33,288 bases of DNA from an uncultured Oscillospiraceae bacterium (GTDB lineage Bacteria > Bacillota > Clostridia > Oscillospirales > Oscillospiraceae): NCBI GenBank assembly GCA_934567355.1, contig CAKTJC010000030.1:1-33288 (forward strand), read 5' to 3'. The notes under the pieces were generated by a model. That model made no database searches, was not told where the DNA came from, and saw only the letters and a list, made by a program, of their open reading frames with translations. Both the position numbers and the translations under genes were made by a program. This document shows positions 15,030 through 22,785 of this stretch, in pieces. Every line of letters begins with the position of its first letter. Position 1 is the first letter of the stretch.

Positions 15030-15974
15030 TTACAGCTCCAGCATAATCTTTTCCACGGCCTTTGCCGCCTCGGCGAGGGGCATATCGATGGTTCCGCCCG
15101 CTGCGCCCTTGTGGCCGCCGCCGCCGAAGGGGACGGTGACCTGCGTCGCGTCGTAGCCGGGAATGGCACGGACGGAGAGCTTGACCTTGCCGCCGCTCTC
15201 CCGCAGGGTCGCCGCCAGGCAGACCCCCGCCACGGTGCGGGGAAAGCTGGAAATATTATCCATATCGTCCCCGGTGACGCCCATTTCCGCTTCCACCGCC
15301 GCCGGGATGGGGCAGATGCACATTTTGCCGCCCTTCAGCAGCTTCATATGCTCCACGATCCAGCCCTGCATTTTCAGCCGCGACAGGGTATTCGTCTCGA
15401 ACAGCTCCATATTCAGCTCGTAGATCCGCGCCCCCGCCCCGGCGCAGGCGGCGGCGGTGGCGAAGGTATGGGCGGTGGTGTTGGCATAGCGGAAGCAGCC
15501 GGTATCGGTGGACGTACCCACATAGATCGCCTCCGCCGTGGGGGCATCCAGGGGGCAGTGCAGCAGCTCCAGCAGGTCATAGATGATCTCGGCGCAGCTG
15601 GCGCTGTCCGGGTCGACCAGCTCGCAGTCGGTGAAGCTGGTGGCGCTGCCGTGGTGGTCGATGCGCAGCCGGATATTTCCCAGCAGCTTCTGAAAATCCT
15701 CCGGCAGCATCCCCGGGGACGCCACGTCCACGCTGACGATGCAGTCGCCGTCCTCCACCTGCGCCGTGGTCAGCCCCCGGTGCAGCCAGCGGTAGCGGGG
15801 AGTGACCTCTTTGTTTTCCAGCACACTGGCGGTTTTCCCCAGGGTGCGCAGTCCCCGGCACAGGGCGGCGGCGGAGCCGACGGTGTCCCCGTCCGGGCGG
15901 GTGTGGGTGAGAATGACATAATGGTCATGCACCGCCAGAAAGGCGGCGGTCTCAGCTCTCGTCAGTGCTTTCAT
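15030..15974 (-). CDS. nrnA: Bifunctional oligoribonuclease / pAp phosphatase (DHH-DHHA1)
   Basis: A 314-residue DHH-family phosphoesterase. Seen: THTRPDGD (His 24, Asp 28, Asp 30), IVSVDVA (Asp about 83), RIDHHGS (Asp-His-His at 106-108), and the C-terminal DHHA1 glycine loop PFGGGGHKGAAGG. NrnA-type enzymes degrade 2-5-nt RNA and dephosphorylate pAp with Mn. The ATG at 15974 has GGAG seven bases upstream; a TTG two codons earlier is less likely. Its start lies inside the 3' end of rbfA (23-base overlap), so translation is probably coupled. rbfA-nrnA adjacency is a well-known arrangement in Bacillota. Confidence 0.92.
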   Translation of the reverse strand: MKALTRAETAAFLAVHDHYVILTHTRPDGDTVGSAAALCRGLRTLGKTASVLENKEVTPRYRWLHRGLTTAQVEDGDCIVSVDVASPGMLPEDFQKLLGNIRLRIDHHGSATSFTDCELVDPDSASCAEIIYDLLELLHCPLDAPTAEAIYVGTSTDTGCFRYANTTAHTFATAAACAGAGARIYELNMELFETNTLSRLKMQGWIVEHMKLLKGGKMCICPIPAAVEAEMGVTGDDMDNISSFPRTVAGVCLAATLRESGGKVKLSVRAIPGYDATQVTVPFGGGGHKGAAGGTIDMPLAEAAKAVEKIMLEL

Positions 15975-16317
15975 CGGCAATCTCCAGCGAGTTGATGAGC
16001 TTCAGCATTTTTGCGCCGTAGGTGATGCTGTCATCCAGGCTCCACACGATCTCGGGAGCATAGCGCAGCTGCAGATTGTGCCCCAGCTCCCGCCGGAGGT
16101 AGCCGCCGGCGGATTTCAGACCCGCCATGGTGTTTTTGACCTTCTCCTCCTCCAGGAAGCTGACGTACACCTTGGTATAGCGCAGATCGGGGGTGGTCTC
16201 CACCCGGGTGATGGAGATCATGGTATCCTGCACCCGGGGATCCTTCACCGTGCGCAGCAGCGAGGAGAGCTCCTTCTGGATCTCCTCGTTGATTCGGTTG
16301 ATTCGGTTAGAAGACAT
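15952..16317 (-). CDS. rbfA: 30S ribosome-binding factor A
   Basis: A 121-residue protein with the KH-like fold sequence of RbfA: RINRINEEIQKELSSLL at the start, VKDPRV at about 25-30, TPDLRYTKVYVS, and a C-terminal ELGHNLQLRYAPEIVWSLDDSI. RbfA helps mature the 5' end of 16S rRNA in small subunits. The start at 16317 has GGAGG six bases upstream; an in-frame ATG eight codons earlier lacks this. It follows infB in the operon, but a 185-bp gap with repeat hairpins lies between them. The 3' end overlaps nrnA. Confidence 0.95.
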   Translation of the reverse strand: MSSNRINRINEEIQKELSSLLRTVKDPRVQDTMISITRVETTPDLRYTKVYVSFLEEEKVKNTMAGLKSAGGYLRRELGHNLQLRYAPEIVWSLDDSITYGAKMLKLINSLEIADESTDES

Positions 16318-16502
16318 GTTGTTCCTCCCTGTAATACTCATGGGGCTGCCCTCACCGTCTGTGAAAACAGCCCCATAAAGGCAGAATTATAATGTGCGGC
16401 GTCCCTCAGAGGGGATGTCCTCAGCGGCTCAAAATCGCGGGCGGCACCCCTACAGTCTTGGCTGCGCCGAGCCAGTTCCCCCGGAGGGGGAGCAAAGGGG
16501 AC
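16318..16502. repeat. Repeat-bearing gap between infB and rbfA
   Basis: It contains an ATGGGGCTG/CAGCCCCAT inverted repeat (16340-16348, 16368-16376) and a half copy of the TAGGGG-type end (CCCCTAC, 16447-16453). It also has GGCTGCGCCGAGCC and TTCCCCC/GGGGGAG hairpins that resemble those at 13224-13241. It should be transcribed within the operon. No coding sequence. Confidence 0.6.
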
Positions 16503-18851
16503 TCAGCGCTTGATCTCCTGCATGACGTAGCATTCGAAGATGTCGCCCTCGCGGATGTCGTTAAATTTGACCACGCTCATGCCGCATTCGTAGCCGGCGG
16601 TGACTTCCTTGGCGGCATCCTTGAAACGCTGCAGGGAGCCGATCTCGCCCTCGTGGATGACGATGTGGTCGCGCAGGATGCGCACCTTGGAATCCCGGGT
16701 GACCTTGCCGTCCTTGACCATGCAGCCGGCGATGGTGCCGATGGCGCTGACCTTGTAGGTCATGCGGACTTCGGCGTGGCCGATGACCACTTCCTCATAC
16801 TTGGGCGCCAGCATGCCCTTCATGGCGGCTTCGATCTCGTCGATGGCGTCGTAGATCACGCGGTAGAACCGCATGTCCACATTGGCGCGCTGACCGCTGG
16901 CCTGGGCGGCGGCGTCCGGGCGGACGTTGAAGCCCACAATGATGGCGCCGGAGGTGGAGGCGAGCAGAATATCGGATTCGTTGATGGCACCCACGCCGGT
17001 GTGGATGACGCGGACGCGGACTTCCTCGTTGGAGAGCTTCTCCAGGGAGGCCTTCACCGCCTCGGCGGAGCCCTGCACGTCGGCCTTGACGATCAGGGGC
17101 AGCTCCTTCATCTCGCCCTCCTGCATCCGGGCGAACAGATTATCCAGGGTGACCTTCTGCTGCAGCTTCGCCTGGGCGTCCTTCTCCGCCTGACGGCGCT
17201 GCTCCACCAACTCGCGGGCCATGCGCTCATCGGAGACTACGTTGAATTCGTCGCCGGGCACGGGCGCCTCGCTCAGGCCGGTGATCTCCACAGGCATGGA
17301 GGGACCGGCGGACTTAACGGTGCGCCCCTTGTCATTGGTCATGACGCGGACGCGACCGACGGAGGTACCGGCGATGATGGTATCGCCCTGATTCAGGGTG
17401 CCGTTCTGCACCAGCAAGGTAGCAATGGGGCCGCGGGTCTTATCCAGACGGGCTTCGATGACGGTGCCCTTGGCGCGGCGGTTGGGGTTGGCCTTCAGCT
17501 CCAGCACCTCGGCGGAGAGAATGACCATTTCCAGCAGGTTGTCAAGGCCCATGCTGGTTTTCGCGGAAATGGGGCAGATGACGGTGTCGCCGCCCCACTC
17601 TTCGGGGATCAGGTCGTACTTGGTCAGCTGCTCTTTGATCTTTTCGGGGTTGGCGGTGGGCTTATCCATCTTGTTGATGGCAACGATGATGGGCACCTTC
17701 GCCGCCTTGGCGTGGTTGATGGATTCCACAGTCTGGGGCATGATGCCGTCGTCGGCAGCCACCACCAGAATGGCAATGTCGGTGCACATGGCGCCGCGGG
17801 CGCGCATGGAAGTAAAGGCGGCGTGGCCGGGGGTGTCCAGGAAGGTGACCATATTGCCGTTTACATCCACGGTGTAAGCGCCGATGTGCTGGGTGATGCC
17901 GCCGGCCTCTCCGGCGGTGACGGAGGTCTTGCGGATGGCATCCAGCAGGGAGGTCTTGCCGTGGTCGACGTGACCCATGACCACCACAACGGGGGCGCGG
18001 GTGACCAGCTCGTCGGCGGTGTCCTCGTGGGCATCGATGATCTTCTCTTCGATGGTGACGGTGATCTCCTTTTCCACCTTGCAGCCCATCTCGGTGGCCA
18101 CGTATTCGGCGGTGTCGAAATCGATGGTCTGGTTGATGGCGGCCATGACGCCGTTCTTCATCAGGAGTTTAATGACCTCGCCCGCGGTCTTCTTCATGCG
18201 GGAGGCCAGCTCGCCCACGGTGATCTCCTCGGGGATCTTGACGGTGAGGGGTGCCTTGCGGGCGACCTCCATCTGCAGGCGGCGCAGCTTCTCCTGCTCT
18301 TCGTTGCGGGACTTGTTGCCCCGGAATTTATTGTCCTTCTTATTCTGCTGCTGACCCTTCTTGCCGCCGATGCGCTGCTTGCCGCCCTGGTAATTCTGGA
18401 CGCGCTCGGAAACCAGGGAATCCACCCGGTCGTCAAAGCGGGCGGCGTTGACCTGCACGGCGGAGGTATCCACCACGCGGCGCTCCCGCTTGCGTTCCGG
18501 CTCCTTGGGCTTGGCAGGCGCGGCGGGCTGCTCGGGCTTCTTCTCGGCAGCGGGCACGGCGGCGGGCTCCGCCTTCTTCTCGGCAGGCTTTGCCTCCGGC
18601 TTCTTCTCGGCGGGCTTTGCCTCCGGCTTCTTCTCGGCGGGCTTTGCCTGGACGGCGAACACCTGCTCCAGGGAATCGATCTGGTGCTGCTGGGTGACAT
18701 AATCCAGCAGCACATTCAGCTCCTCATCGGTGAGGATCTGGGTATTGGACTTGGGCTTTTCAAAGAACTTGGAGAGCATCTCCGCGACTTCCTTCGGCGC
18801 AAAGCCAAGATCCGCCGCTACTTCCTTCAATCGAACCTTCACAATACTCAT
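16503..18851 (-). CDS. infB: Translation initiation factor IF-2
   Basis: A 782-residue GTPase that places fMet-tRNA on the 30S subunit. Layout: an N-terminal IF2_N-like helix-turn region ([14 protein letters not shown]...), a Lys/Pro/Glu/Ala-rich linker at about 65-125 with three near-identical AKPAEKKPE units, a second IF2_N at about 200-250 ([17 protein letters not shown]), then the GTPase domain with [14 protein letters not shown] at about 290-303, DTPGHAAF and NKMDKP, followed by the C-terminal beta-barrel domains and the IF2 C2 domain. The ATG at 18851 is used because the product starts as in other Clostridia IF-2 proteins; the GGAGG is 13 bases away, longer than usual. The open frame continues upstream by 50 codons, but that part crosses a repeat region and has no homologous look. 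Confidence 0.96.
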   Translation of the reverse strand: MSIVKVRLKEVAADLGFAPKEVAEMLSKFFEKPKSNTQILTDEELNVLLDYVTQQHQIDSLEQVFAVQAKPAEKKPEAKPAEKKPEAKPAEKKAEPAAVPAAEKKPEQPAAPAKPKEPERKRERRVVDTSAVQVNAARFDDRVDSLVSERVQNYQGGKQRIGGKKGQQQNKKDNKFRGNKSRNEEQEKLRRLQMEVARKAPLTVKIPEEITVGELASRMKKTAGEVIKLLMKNGVMAAINQTIDFDTAEYVATEMGCKVEKEITVTIEEKIIDAHEDTADELVTRAPVVVVMGHVDHGKTSLLDAIRKTSVTAGEAGGITQHIGAYTVDVNGNMVTFLDTPGHAAFTSMRARGAMCTDIAILVVAADDGIMPQTVESINHAKAAKVPIIVAINKMDKPTANPEKIKEQLTKYDLIPEEWGGDTVICPISAKTSMGLDNLLEMVILSAEVLELKANPNRRAKGTVIEARLDKTRGPIATLLVQNGTLNQGDTIIAGTSVGRVRVMTNDKGRTVKSAGPSMPVEITGLSEAPVPGDEFNVVSDERMARELVEQRRQAEKDAQAKLQQKVTLDNLFARMQEGEMKELPLIVKADVQGSAEAVKASLEKLSNEEVRVRVIHTGVGAINESDILLASTSGAIIVGFNVRPDAAAQASGQRANVDMRFYRVIYDAIDEIEAAMKGMLAPKYEEVVIGHAEVRMTYKVSAIGTIAGCMVKDGKVTRDSKVRILRDHIVIHEGEIGSLQRFKDAAKEVTAGYECGMSVVKFNDIREGDIFECYVMQEIKR
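18583..18664 (-). repeat. 27-bp tandem coding repeat in the IF-2 linker
   Basis: Three nearly identical 27-bp units encode [18 protein letters not shown] and AKPAEKKAE. Such linkers vary quickly among IF-2 proteins; the near identity of the DNA copies suggests recent slippage. Confidence 0.75.
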
Positions 18852-19149
18852 ATAACTATATGCACCTCCATAAATACAAACACAAACACTACAAGCGCCC
18901 CTGAAAGGTTTAGCAGCTGTAGCCGCCTGCGGCGTACAGATGCTTAATGCAAAGCTGAGCCGGCAGCCCGCAAGGGCTGACTGAGGGGTTGCGGCAGGCA
19001 CCTGCGGTTTTATGAAACCTTGGGCGAATTCGCAGGACGTTCACTGCAGATCATACGGATTCGCCTTGGGTTTCCTTCGCGGTATTCTGCGTACCGCGGC
19101 TGACCCCTCCGCCGCGCGGTGCGCGGCACCTCCCCTGAAAGGGGAGATT
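18852..19149. repeat. Repeat-bearing 298-bp gap between ylxQ and infB
   Basis: No gene. Hairpins include CAGCCC-GCAA-GGGCTG (18964-18980), which shares a GTCAGCCC/GGGCTG core with 13203-13222, and CTCCCCTGAAAGGGGAG (about 19130-19146). GC-rich inverted repeats (CCGCCGCGCGGTGCGCGG) lie near 19110-19127. It interrupts what is usually a compact ylxR-ylxQ-infB run. A promoter or attenuator could be hidden here, but I could not identify one. Confidence 0.55.
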
Positions 19150-19566
19150 TTACTTCTTCCCTCTTCTTAGATTTCTCTTATGTGCCTTTGCCTCGTCCTG
19201 GCGTTTTTTGAGCTTTTGGGCTTTGGTCTCCAGCAGCTCGATGGCGGGCTGGTTCTTTTCCGGCTGGGGCAGCGCCTTCAGCAGCGCCAGCGCCAGCGCG
19301 GCATCGGTGACGGCGGCAATGGCCAGGCTGGTTCTGCCCACGGCCATGCCCAGCTCCTCCTTGCCGTAGGGCAGGCGTACGCACTGCTGCTCCGTCCCGG
19401 CGGCGTAGGACTTGGCTCTGCGCCAGGTGTGGTCGGAGGCATCGGCAGCCACTGCAATCAGATATGCCTTTCCGGCGCGGGCGGCGTCGCCCACGGGCTC
19501 CTCACCCAGCTCCACTCTGCCGCCCTTCCTTGCCAGGGAGAGGTAGCTCAATGCCTTAGGCTCCAT
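19150..19566 (-). CDS. ylxQ: YlxQ-like ribosomal protein L7Ae-family protein
   Basis: A 138-residue protein with an L7Ae/L30e-like fold in the position of ylxQ between ylxR and infB. Seen: the glycine-rich entry to the fold (RKGGRVELGEEPVGDAAR), hydrophobic strand AYLIAVAADAS, LPYGKEELGMAVGRTSLAIAAVTDAALA typical of the family, and a basic tail (RDEAKAHKRNLRRGKK-like). L7Ae-family proteins bind kink-turn RNA; the role of YlxQ is not firmly known. Its ATG lies inside the end of the upstream gene (11-base overlap), so the two are translationally coupled. Confidence 0.88.
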   Translation of the reverse strand: MEPKALSYLSLARKGGRVELGEEPVGDAARAGKAYLIAVAADASDHTWRRAKSYAAGTEQQCVRLPYGKEELGMAVGRTSLAIAAVTDAALALALLKALPQPEKNQPAIELLETKAQKLKKRQDEAKAHKRNLRRGKK

Positions 19567-19822
19567 GCTCCATCTCCTTTTCCAGCCGGGCGTAGACCTC
19601 CTCGGGGATGGTCACTTCCAGGCTTCTGTCCAGCGATTTGCTGCGCAGGGCTTTTTTCAGGCACTCCATGTTCGGGCAGATATAAGCACCCCTGCCGGGA
19701 GCCTTGCCGCTGAAATCCAGATTCACCGTGCCGTCGGTGCCGCGCACCACGCGGATCATCTCTTTTTTCGCCTTGCGTTCCCGGCAGCCCATGCACTGGC
19801 GCTGGGGAATTTTCTTCTGCAC
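19556..19822 (-). CDS. rnpM: YlxR/RnpM family RNA-binding protein (DUF448)
   Basis: An 88-residue protein of the YlxR (DUF448) family: RQCMGCRERKAKKEMIRVVR at the start, a GRGAYICPNMECLKKA loop at about 43-60, and a short helical C-terminus. In Bacillus this protein was reported to bind and modulate RNase P, hence the name RnpM. The Cys pairs (CMGC and CPNMEC) are seen here. Its start is 35 bp past nusA and its end overlaps ylxQ. Confidence 0.93.
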   Translation of the reverse strand: MQKKIPQRQCMGCRERKAKKEMIRVVRGTDGTVNLDFSGKAPGRGAYICPNMECLKKALRSKSLDRSLEVTIPEEVYARLEKEMEHGA

Positions 19823-19857
19823 GCGGATTCTCCCCCTTTCTCAGAGCGGATGAAAAA

Positions 19858-21009
19858 TCAGTCCGCCGCTTCCTCGGTCTGCTCCGGCGCTTCTTCCTTC
19901 GCGGCCTGGGAGGCGGGCTTGATGTCGATCTTATAGCCGGTCAGGCGGGCAGCCAGACGGGCGTTCTGACCCTCCTTGCCGATGGCAAGGCTCAGCTGGT
20001 CGTCGGGCACCACCACGCTGCAGGCCTTCTGGCCGGGCACCAGGGTGACGCTCACCACATCGGCGGGGCTGAGGGCTGCCTTGACGTACTCGCAGGGATC
20101 CTCGCTCCACACCACGATCTCGATCTTCTCACCGTGCAGGGCTTCCACAACGGCAGCCACACGTCCACCCCGGGGGCCGACGCAGGCGCCCACGGGATCG
20201 ATGCCCTCCATGGTGGCGCGCACGGCCATCTTGGAGCGGGAACCGGCTTCCCGGGCGATGTTGCGGATCTCCACCTGGCCGTCGGCGATCTCGGGGGTCT
20301 CCAGCTCGAACAGGCGGCGGATCAGGTTGGGATGGGTGCGGGATACATGGATCAGCGGGCCGCGGGTGGGCTTGCGCACCTCCATGACATACACCTGGAT
20401 GTGGTCGCCCTCGGCAAAGTGCTCGCCGGGGATCTGCTCGGAGGCGGGCAGCAGCGCCTCGGAGGCGTCGGTACCCTGGCCGATCTTGACGATGATGTCG
20501 CCGGTGCCGGGCATCACCTTGGTGACGATGCCGGTGAGCAGCTCCTGGGACTTGCTGGAATAGCTTTCGTACATTGCGCCCCGCTCCGCCTCGCGGATGC
20601 CCTGGATGACCACCTGCTTGGCGGTCTGGGCGGCGATGCGGCCGAATTTGGCGATGTCCACAGGGATGTGGATGGCGTCGCCGGGCTGGGCGTCGGGGTT
20701 ATAGCGCCGGGCGGCGTCGATGGGCATCTCCAGCGCCCAGTCCTCCGGCTCCTCCACGGCGGTCTTGACCTGATACATGCTCAGGCCGTGCTCGTCCAGA
20801 TTGACCACCACATTGTCGGCGGGAAGGTCGCGGTGATCCTCCCGGTCGCGGCGGTAGGCGTTGATCAGCGCCTGCTTCAGGCGCTCCACCATATAGTCCA
20901 CGGGAATGCCCTTGAGCTTTTCCAGCTCCCGCAGGCTGTCAAAAATCTCTGCGCCGATGTCCACCTTGGGTGCCTCGGCCTGCTTCTTGGCTCTGGTATT
21001 TCTTGCCAT
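19858..21009 (-). CDS. nusA: Transcription termination/antitermination factor NusA
   Basis: A 383-residue protein with the NusA layout: an N-terminal RNA-polymerase-binding domain (1-135, EIFDSLRELEKLKGIP), S1 domain (about 145-215, ELLTGIVTKVMPGTGDIIVKIG), KH1 and KH2 (VGACVGPRGGRVAAVVEALHGEKIEIV and LSLAIGKEGQNARLAARLTG), and an acidic tail (EEAPEQTEEAAD). It binds RNA polymerase and nascent RNA and controls pausing and termination. The start at 21009 has GGAGG six bases upstream. rimP ends 13 bp before it. No C-terminal acidic repeats, as usual in Bacillota. Confidence 0.96.
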   Translation of the reverse strand: MARNTRAKKQAEAPKVDIGAEIFDSLRELEKLKGIPVDYMVERLKQALINAYRRDREDHRDLPADNVVVNLDEHGLSMYQVKTAVEEPEDWALEMPIDAARRYNPDAQPGDAIHIPVDIAKFGRIAAQTAKQVVIQGIREAERGAMYESYSSKSQELLTGIVTKVMPGTGDIIVKIGQGTDASEALLPASEQIPGEHFAEGDHIQVYVMEVRKPTRGPLIHVSRTHPNLIRRLFELETPEIADGQVEIRNIAREAGSRSKMAVRATMEGIDPVGACVGPRGGRVAAVVEALHGEKIEIVVWSEDPCEYVKAALSPADVVSVTLVPGQKACSVVVPDDQLSLAIGKEGQNARLAARLTGYKIDIKPASQAAKEEAPEQTEEAAD

Positions 21010-21022
21010 GTCTGTCCTCCTG

Positions 21023-21475
21023 TCAGAATTCCACCCGAAGCCGCACCAGCGCGACCTGGGATTTTTCAAATGTTACGGTTTCCTTGCCGGCCTCCACGGT
21101 CACCCTGCCCTCGTCGTAGCCCCGGAGCACGGCAGGGATCTCCTTCATGCCGTTGTAGGGGCGATAGAGCTTGACGGTGACGGGGCTGCCCAGAAAGCGG
21201 GTGAAATCCTCCGGCCGCTTCAGCGCCCGCTCCAGCCCGGCGGAGCAGACCTCAAACTGATAGCTGCCGGGGATGGGGTCACGCTCGTCCAGAATGGGAT
21301 CCAAAGCGCGGGAGATGGCCTCGCAGTCGCTGATGTCCACGCCGCCCTCTTTGTCGATGGAAACGCGCAGGATATAATCCGCGCCCTCGCGGACGTATTC
21401 CACATCCCACAGCGAGCAGCCGTGCGCCTCGGCCACGGGTCTGGCCAGTTCCTCCACAATCTGCGTAACTTTCAT
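21023..21475 (-). CDS. rimP: Ribosome maturation factor RimP
   Basis: A 150-residue protein with both RimP domains: an N-terminal part (VEELARPVAEAHGCSLWDVEYVREG, then LRVSIDKEGGVDISDCEAISRALDPILDERDPIPGSYQFEVCSAGLERAL) and a C-terminal SH3-like domain. It assists 30S assembly. It is first in the operon, behind the promoter at 21550-21578, and is followed by nusA in the classical order. AGGGTG upstream of the ATG is a modest ribosome binding site. Confidence 0.95.
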   Translation of the reverse strand: MKVTQIVEELARPVAEAHGCSLWDVEYVREGADYILRVSIDKEGGVDISDCEAISRALDPILDERDPIPGSYQFEVCSAGLERALKRPEDFTRFLGSPVTVKLYRPYNGMKEIPAVLRGYDEGRVTVEAGKETVTFEKSQVALVRLRVEF

Positions 21476-21495
21476 TGCGTCACCCTTTCCAATAA

Positions 21496-21525
21496 GAAAG
21501 AGAGAGGCAAGCGCCCCTCTCTTTC
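21496..21525 (-). promoter_or_regulatory. Leader hairpin upstream of rimP
   Basis: GAAAGAGAG pairs with CTCTCTTTC across a 12-base loop, then TTATTGG on the minus strand, ending 20 bp before the rimP start. It lies between the promoter and the first gene of the nusA operon. It could be an attenuator or NusA-responsive site; the tail is too weak for a sure terminator. Confidence 0.4.
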
Positions 21526-21549
21526 ATGGTTTCTTATACGTACGGTGGT

Positions 21550-21578
21550 ATTATACCACCGCTTCATCTGTTTTGCAA
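21550..21578 (-). promoter_or_regulatory. Sigma-A promoter of the rimP-nusA-infB operon
   Basis: Minus strand: TTGCAA (21573-21578), 17 bp, TATAAT (21550-21555), about 75 bp before rimP. The -10 is centred in an inverted repeat, GGTGGTAT and ATACCACC around one base (21544-21560). Confidence 0.8.
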
Positions 21579-21646
21579 CCCCCTTTTTCAGGGAAAGCGG
21601 CCAAAGATTGAAAATTTTTCCGGTTTTGTTTCCCGGAAGACTCCGC

Positions 21647-22726
21647 TCAACTCCAGCTGAGGGCGGAACCCACCTCGGTGATGGCAATAAAGGTACGGCC
21701 CTGGGTCATGTAGAGCTGCTCGCCGTCGGCTGTAAGAAAGCGGAAGGGGCTGGATGCGCCGTCACATTCCCACAGGATGGGGATGATCTTCCCCCGGCTG
21801 GCATAGTAGCCGGTGCCGCCGTCCTCAAAATGCACCGTCTGGTAGCCATTGCCCACCTGACGGATCTCCGAAGGGAACATAACGATCACATTGTCGTAGC
21901 TCTCCTTTTCACCGGTGAGGCCATCCACCATCTCCTGATTGTACTGCCAGTAAACATACCGCTGGAAGCTCTCGTCAAAAACAAATTTGCATTCCTTTTT
22001 GCTCTCGCGGAAGGTCAGGGTCAGGTCAATATTGGAGGCATCCTCGCCGTTTTCCGGGGTGCCGTCGGGCAGGAAGCGCAGCAGATAGTCCTTCTCCGGG
22101 TCGGCGGACACGTCAAAGCCGCTCTCGATCGCCTTTTGCTCCAGCCCTTCGCCCCGGGCAAAGAGCACATGCTCCCAGCCGAAGCCCTGCTTCACCCGAT
22201 CCTTATCCCGGAAGGAATAATAGGTGGAGTCCTGGGTATCGATGTTGAAATTGGAGATCCCCCGCGTCCTGGTGTCGCCCATTACATAGTCCGAGCCGCC
22301 GGCGTGGGCAGTGATCAGATCGTAGTGCTCCGCCAGGTCGTTGAACATCACCCGGTTGCTGCGCACGGGGCCGATCTGAGAGACAAAGGACGGGTCGGTA
22401 TACAGTGCCAGGCCGCGGACGATGGAATAGTTGACGTACATTTCCAGATAAATATCCGCCAGACACACGCCGATGCGGGGGATGGCATCGGGGATGTTGC
22501 TGATGGTAACAGCGTAAATCCGCTTCGTCTGGGGCTCCCGCATCTGAACGCCGGTGAGGGGATTGTAGTAAACCGGCGGCTCGGTGGGCGCTTCCGTCTC
22601 CGGCTCGGTAACGACCACGGTGGGCACTTCCGTTTCCGGGGGCAGGGTGCTGGCTGCCGGGATCAGATCACATCCGGTGAGCATCAGACTGAAAATTATG
22701 CACAGTGCGATGATTCCCTTTTTCAT
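21647..22726 (-). CDS. DUF3048 domain lipoprotein (YerB-like)
   Basis: A 359-residue exported lipoprotein: signal peptide with lipobox LTGC at about 16-19, a Thr/Pro/Glu linker (about 28-50), then a DUF3048-like domain with YNPLTG, RIYAVTISNIPDAIPRIGV, LADIYLEMYV and SQIGPVRSNRVMFNDLAEHYDLITAHAGGS. A second conserved part lies in the C-terminal half (DNVIVMFP, ILWECDGASSPFRF). DUF3048 proteins (YerB in Bacillus) are envelope proteins of unknown function, sometimes linked to cell-wall or spore envelope processes. The ATG at 22726 is chosen because the product then starts with a compact MKKG lipoprotein signal; a TTG seven codons earlier is less likely. It follows an oligopeptide-binding lipoprotein gene by 59 bp and appears to be the last gene of that run. 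Confidence 0.87.
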   Translation of the reverse strand: MKKGIIALCIIFSLMLTGCDLIPAASTLPPETEVPTVVVTEPETEAPTEPPVYYNPLTGVQMREPQTKRIYAVTISNIPDAIPRIGVCLADIYLEMYVNYSIVRGLALYTDPSFVSQIGPVRSNRVMFNDLAEHYDLITAHAGGSDYVMGDTRTRGISNFNIDTQDSTYYSFRDKDRVKQGFGWEHVLFARGEGLEQKAIESGFDVSADPEKDYLLRFLPDGTPENGEDASNIDLTLTFRESKKECKFVFDESFQRYVYWQYNQEMVDGLTGEKESYDNVIVMFPSEIRQVGNGYQTVHFEDGGTGYYASRGKIIPILWECDGASSPFRFLTADGEQLYMTQGRTFIAITEVGSALSWS

Positions 22727-22785
22727 TCCTGGTTTCCTCTTTTGCAAATCGAAATGTTTTCCTTTTCCGGGGAGGGTCGCAGGGA

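Noticed and set aside
16392..18947. An 851-codon open frame antisense to infB
   Set aside because: Mirror of the IF-2 coding bias (Leu/Gly/His-rich). The sense strand holds all GTPase motifs.
18852..19001. N-terminal extension of IF-2 to 19001
   Set aside because: The extra 50 residues derive from the repeat region, resemble no IF-2, and the start lacks a ribosome binding site.
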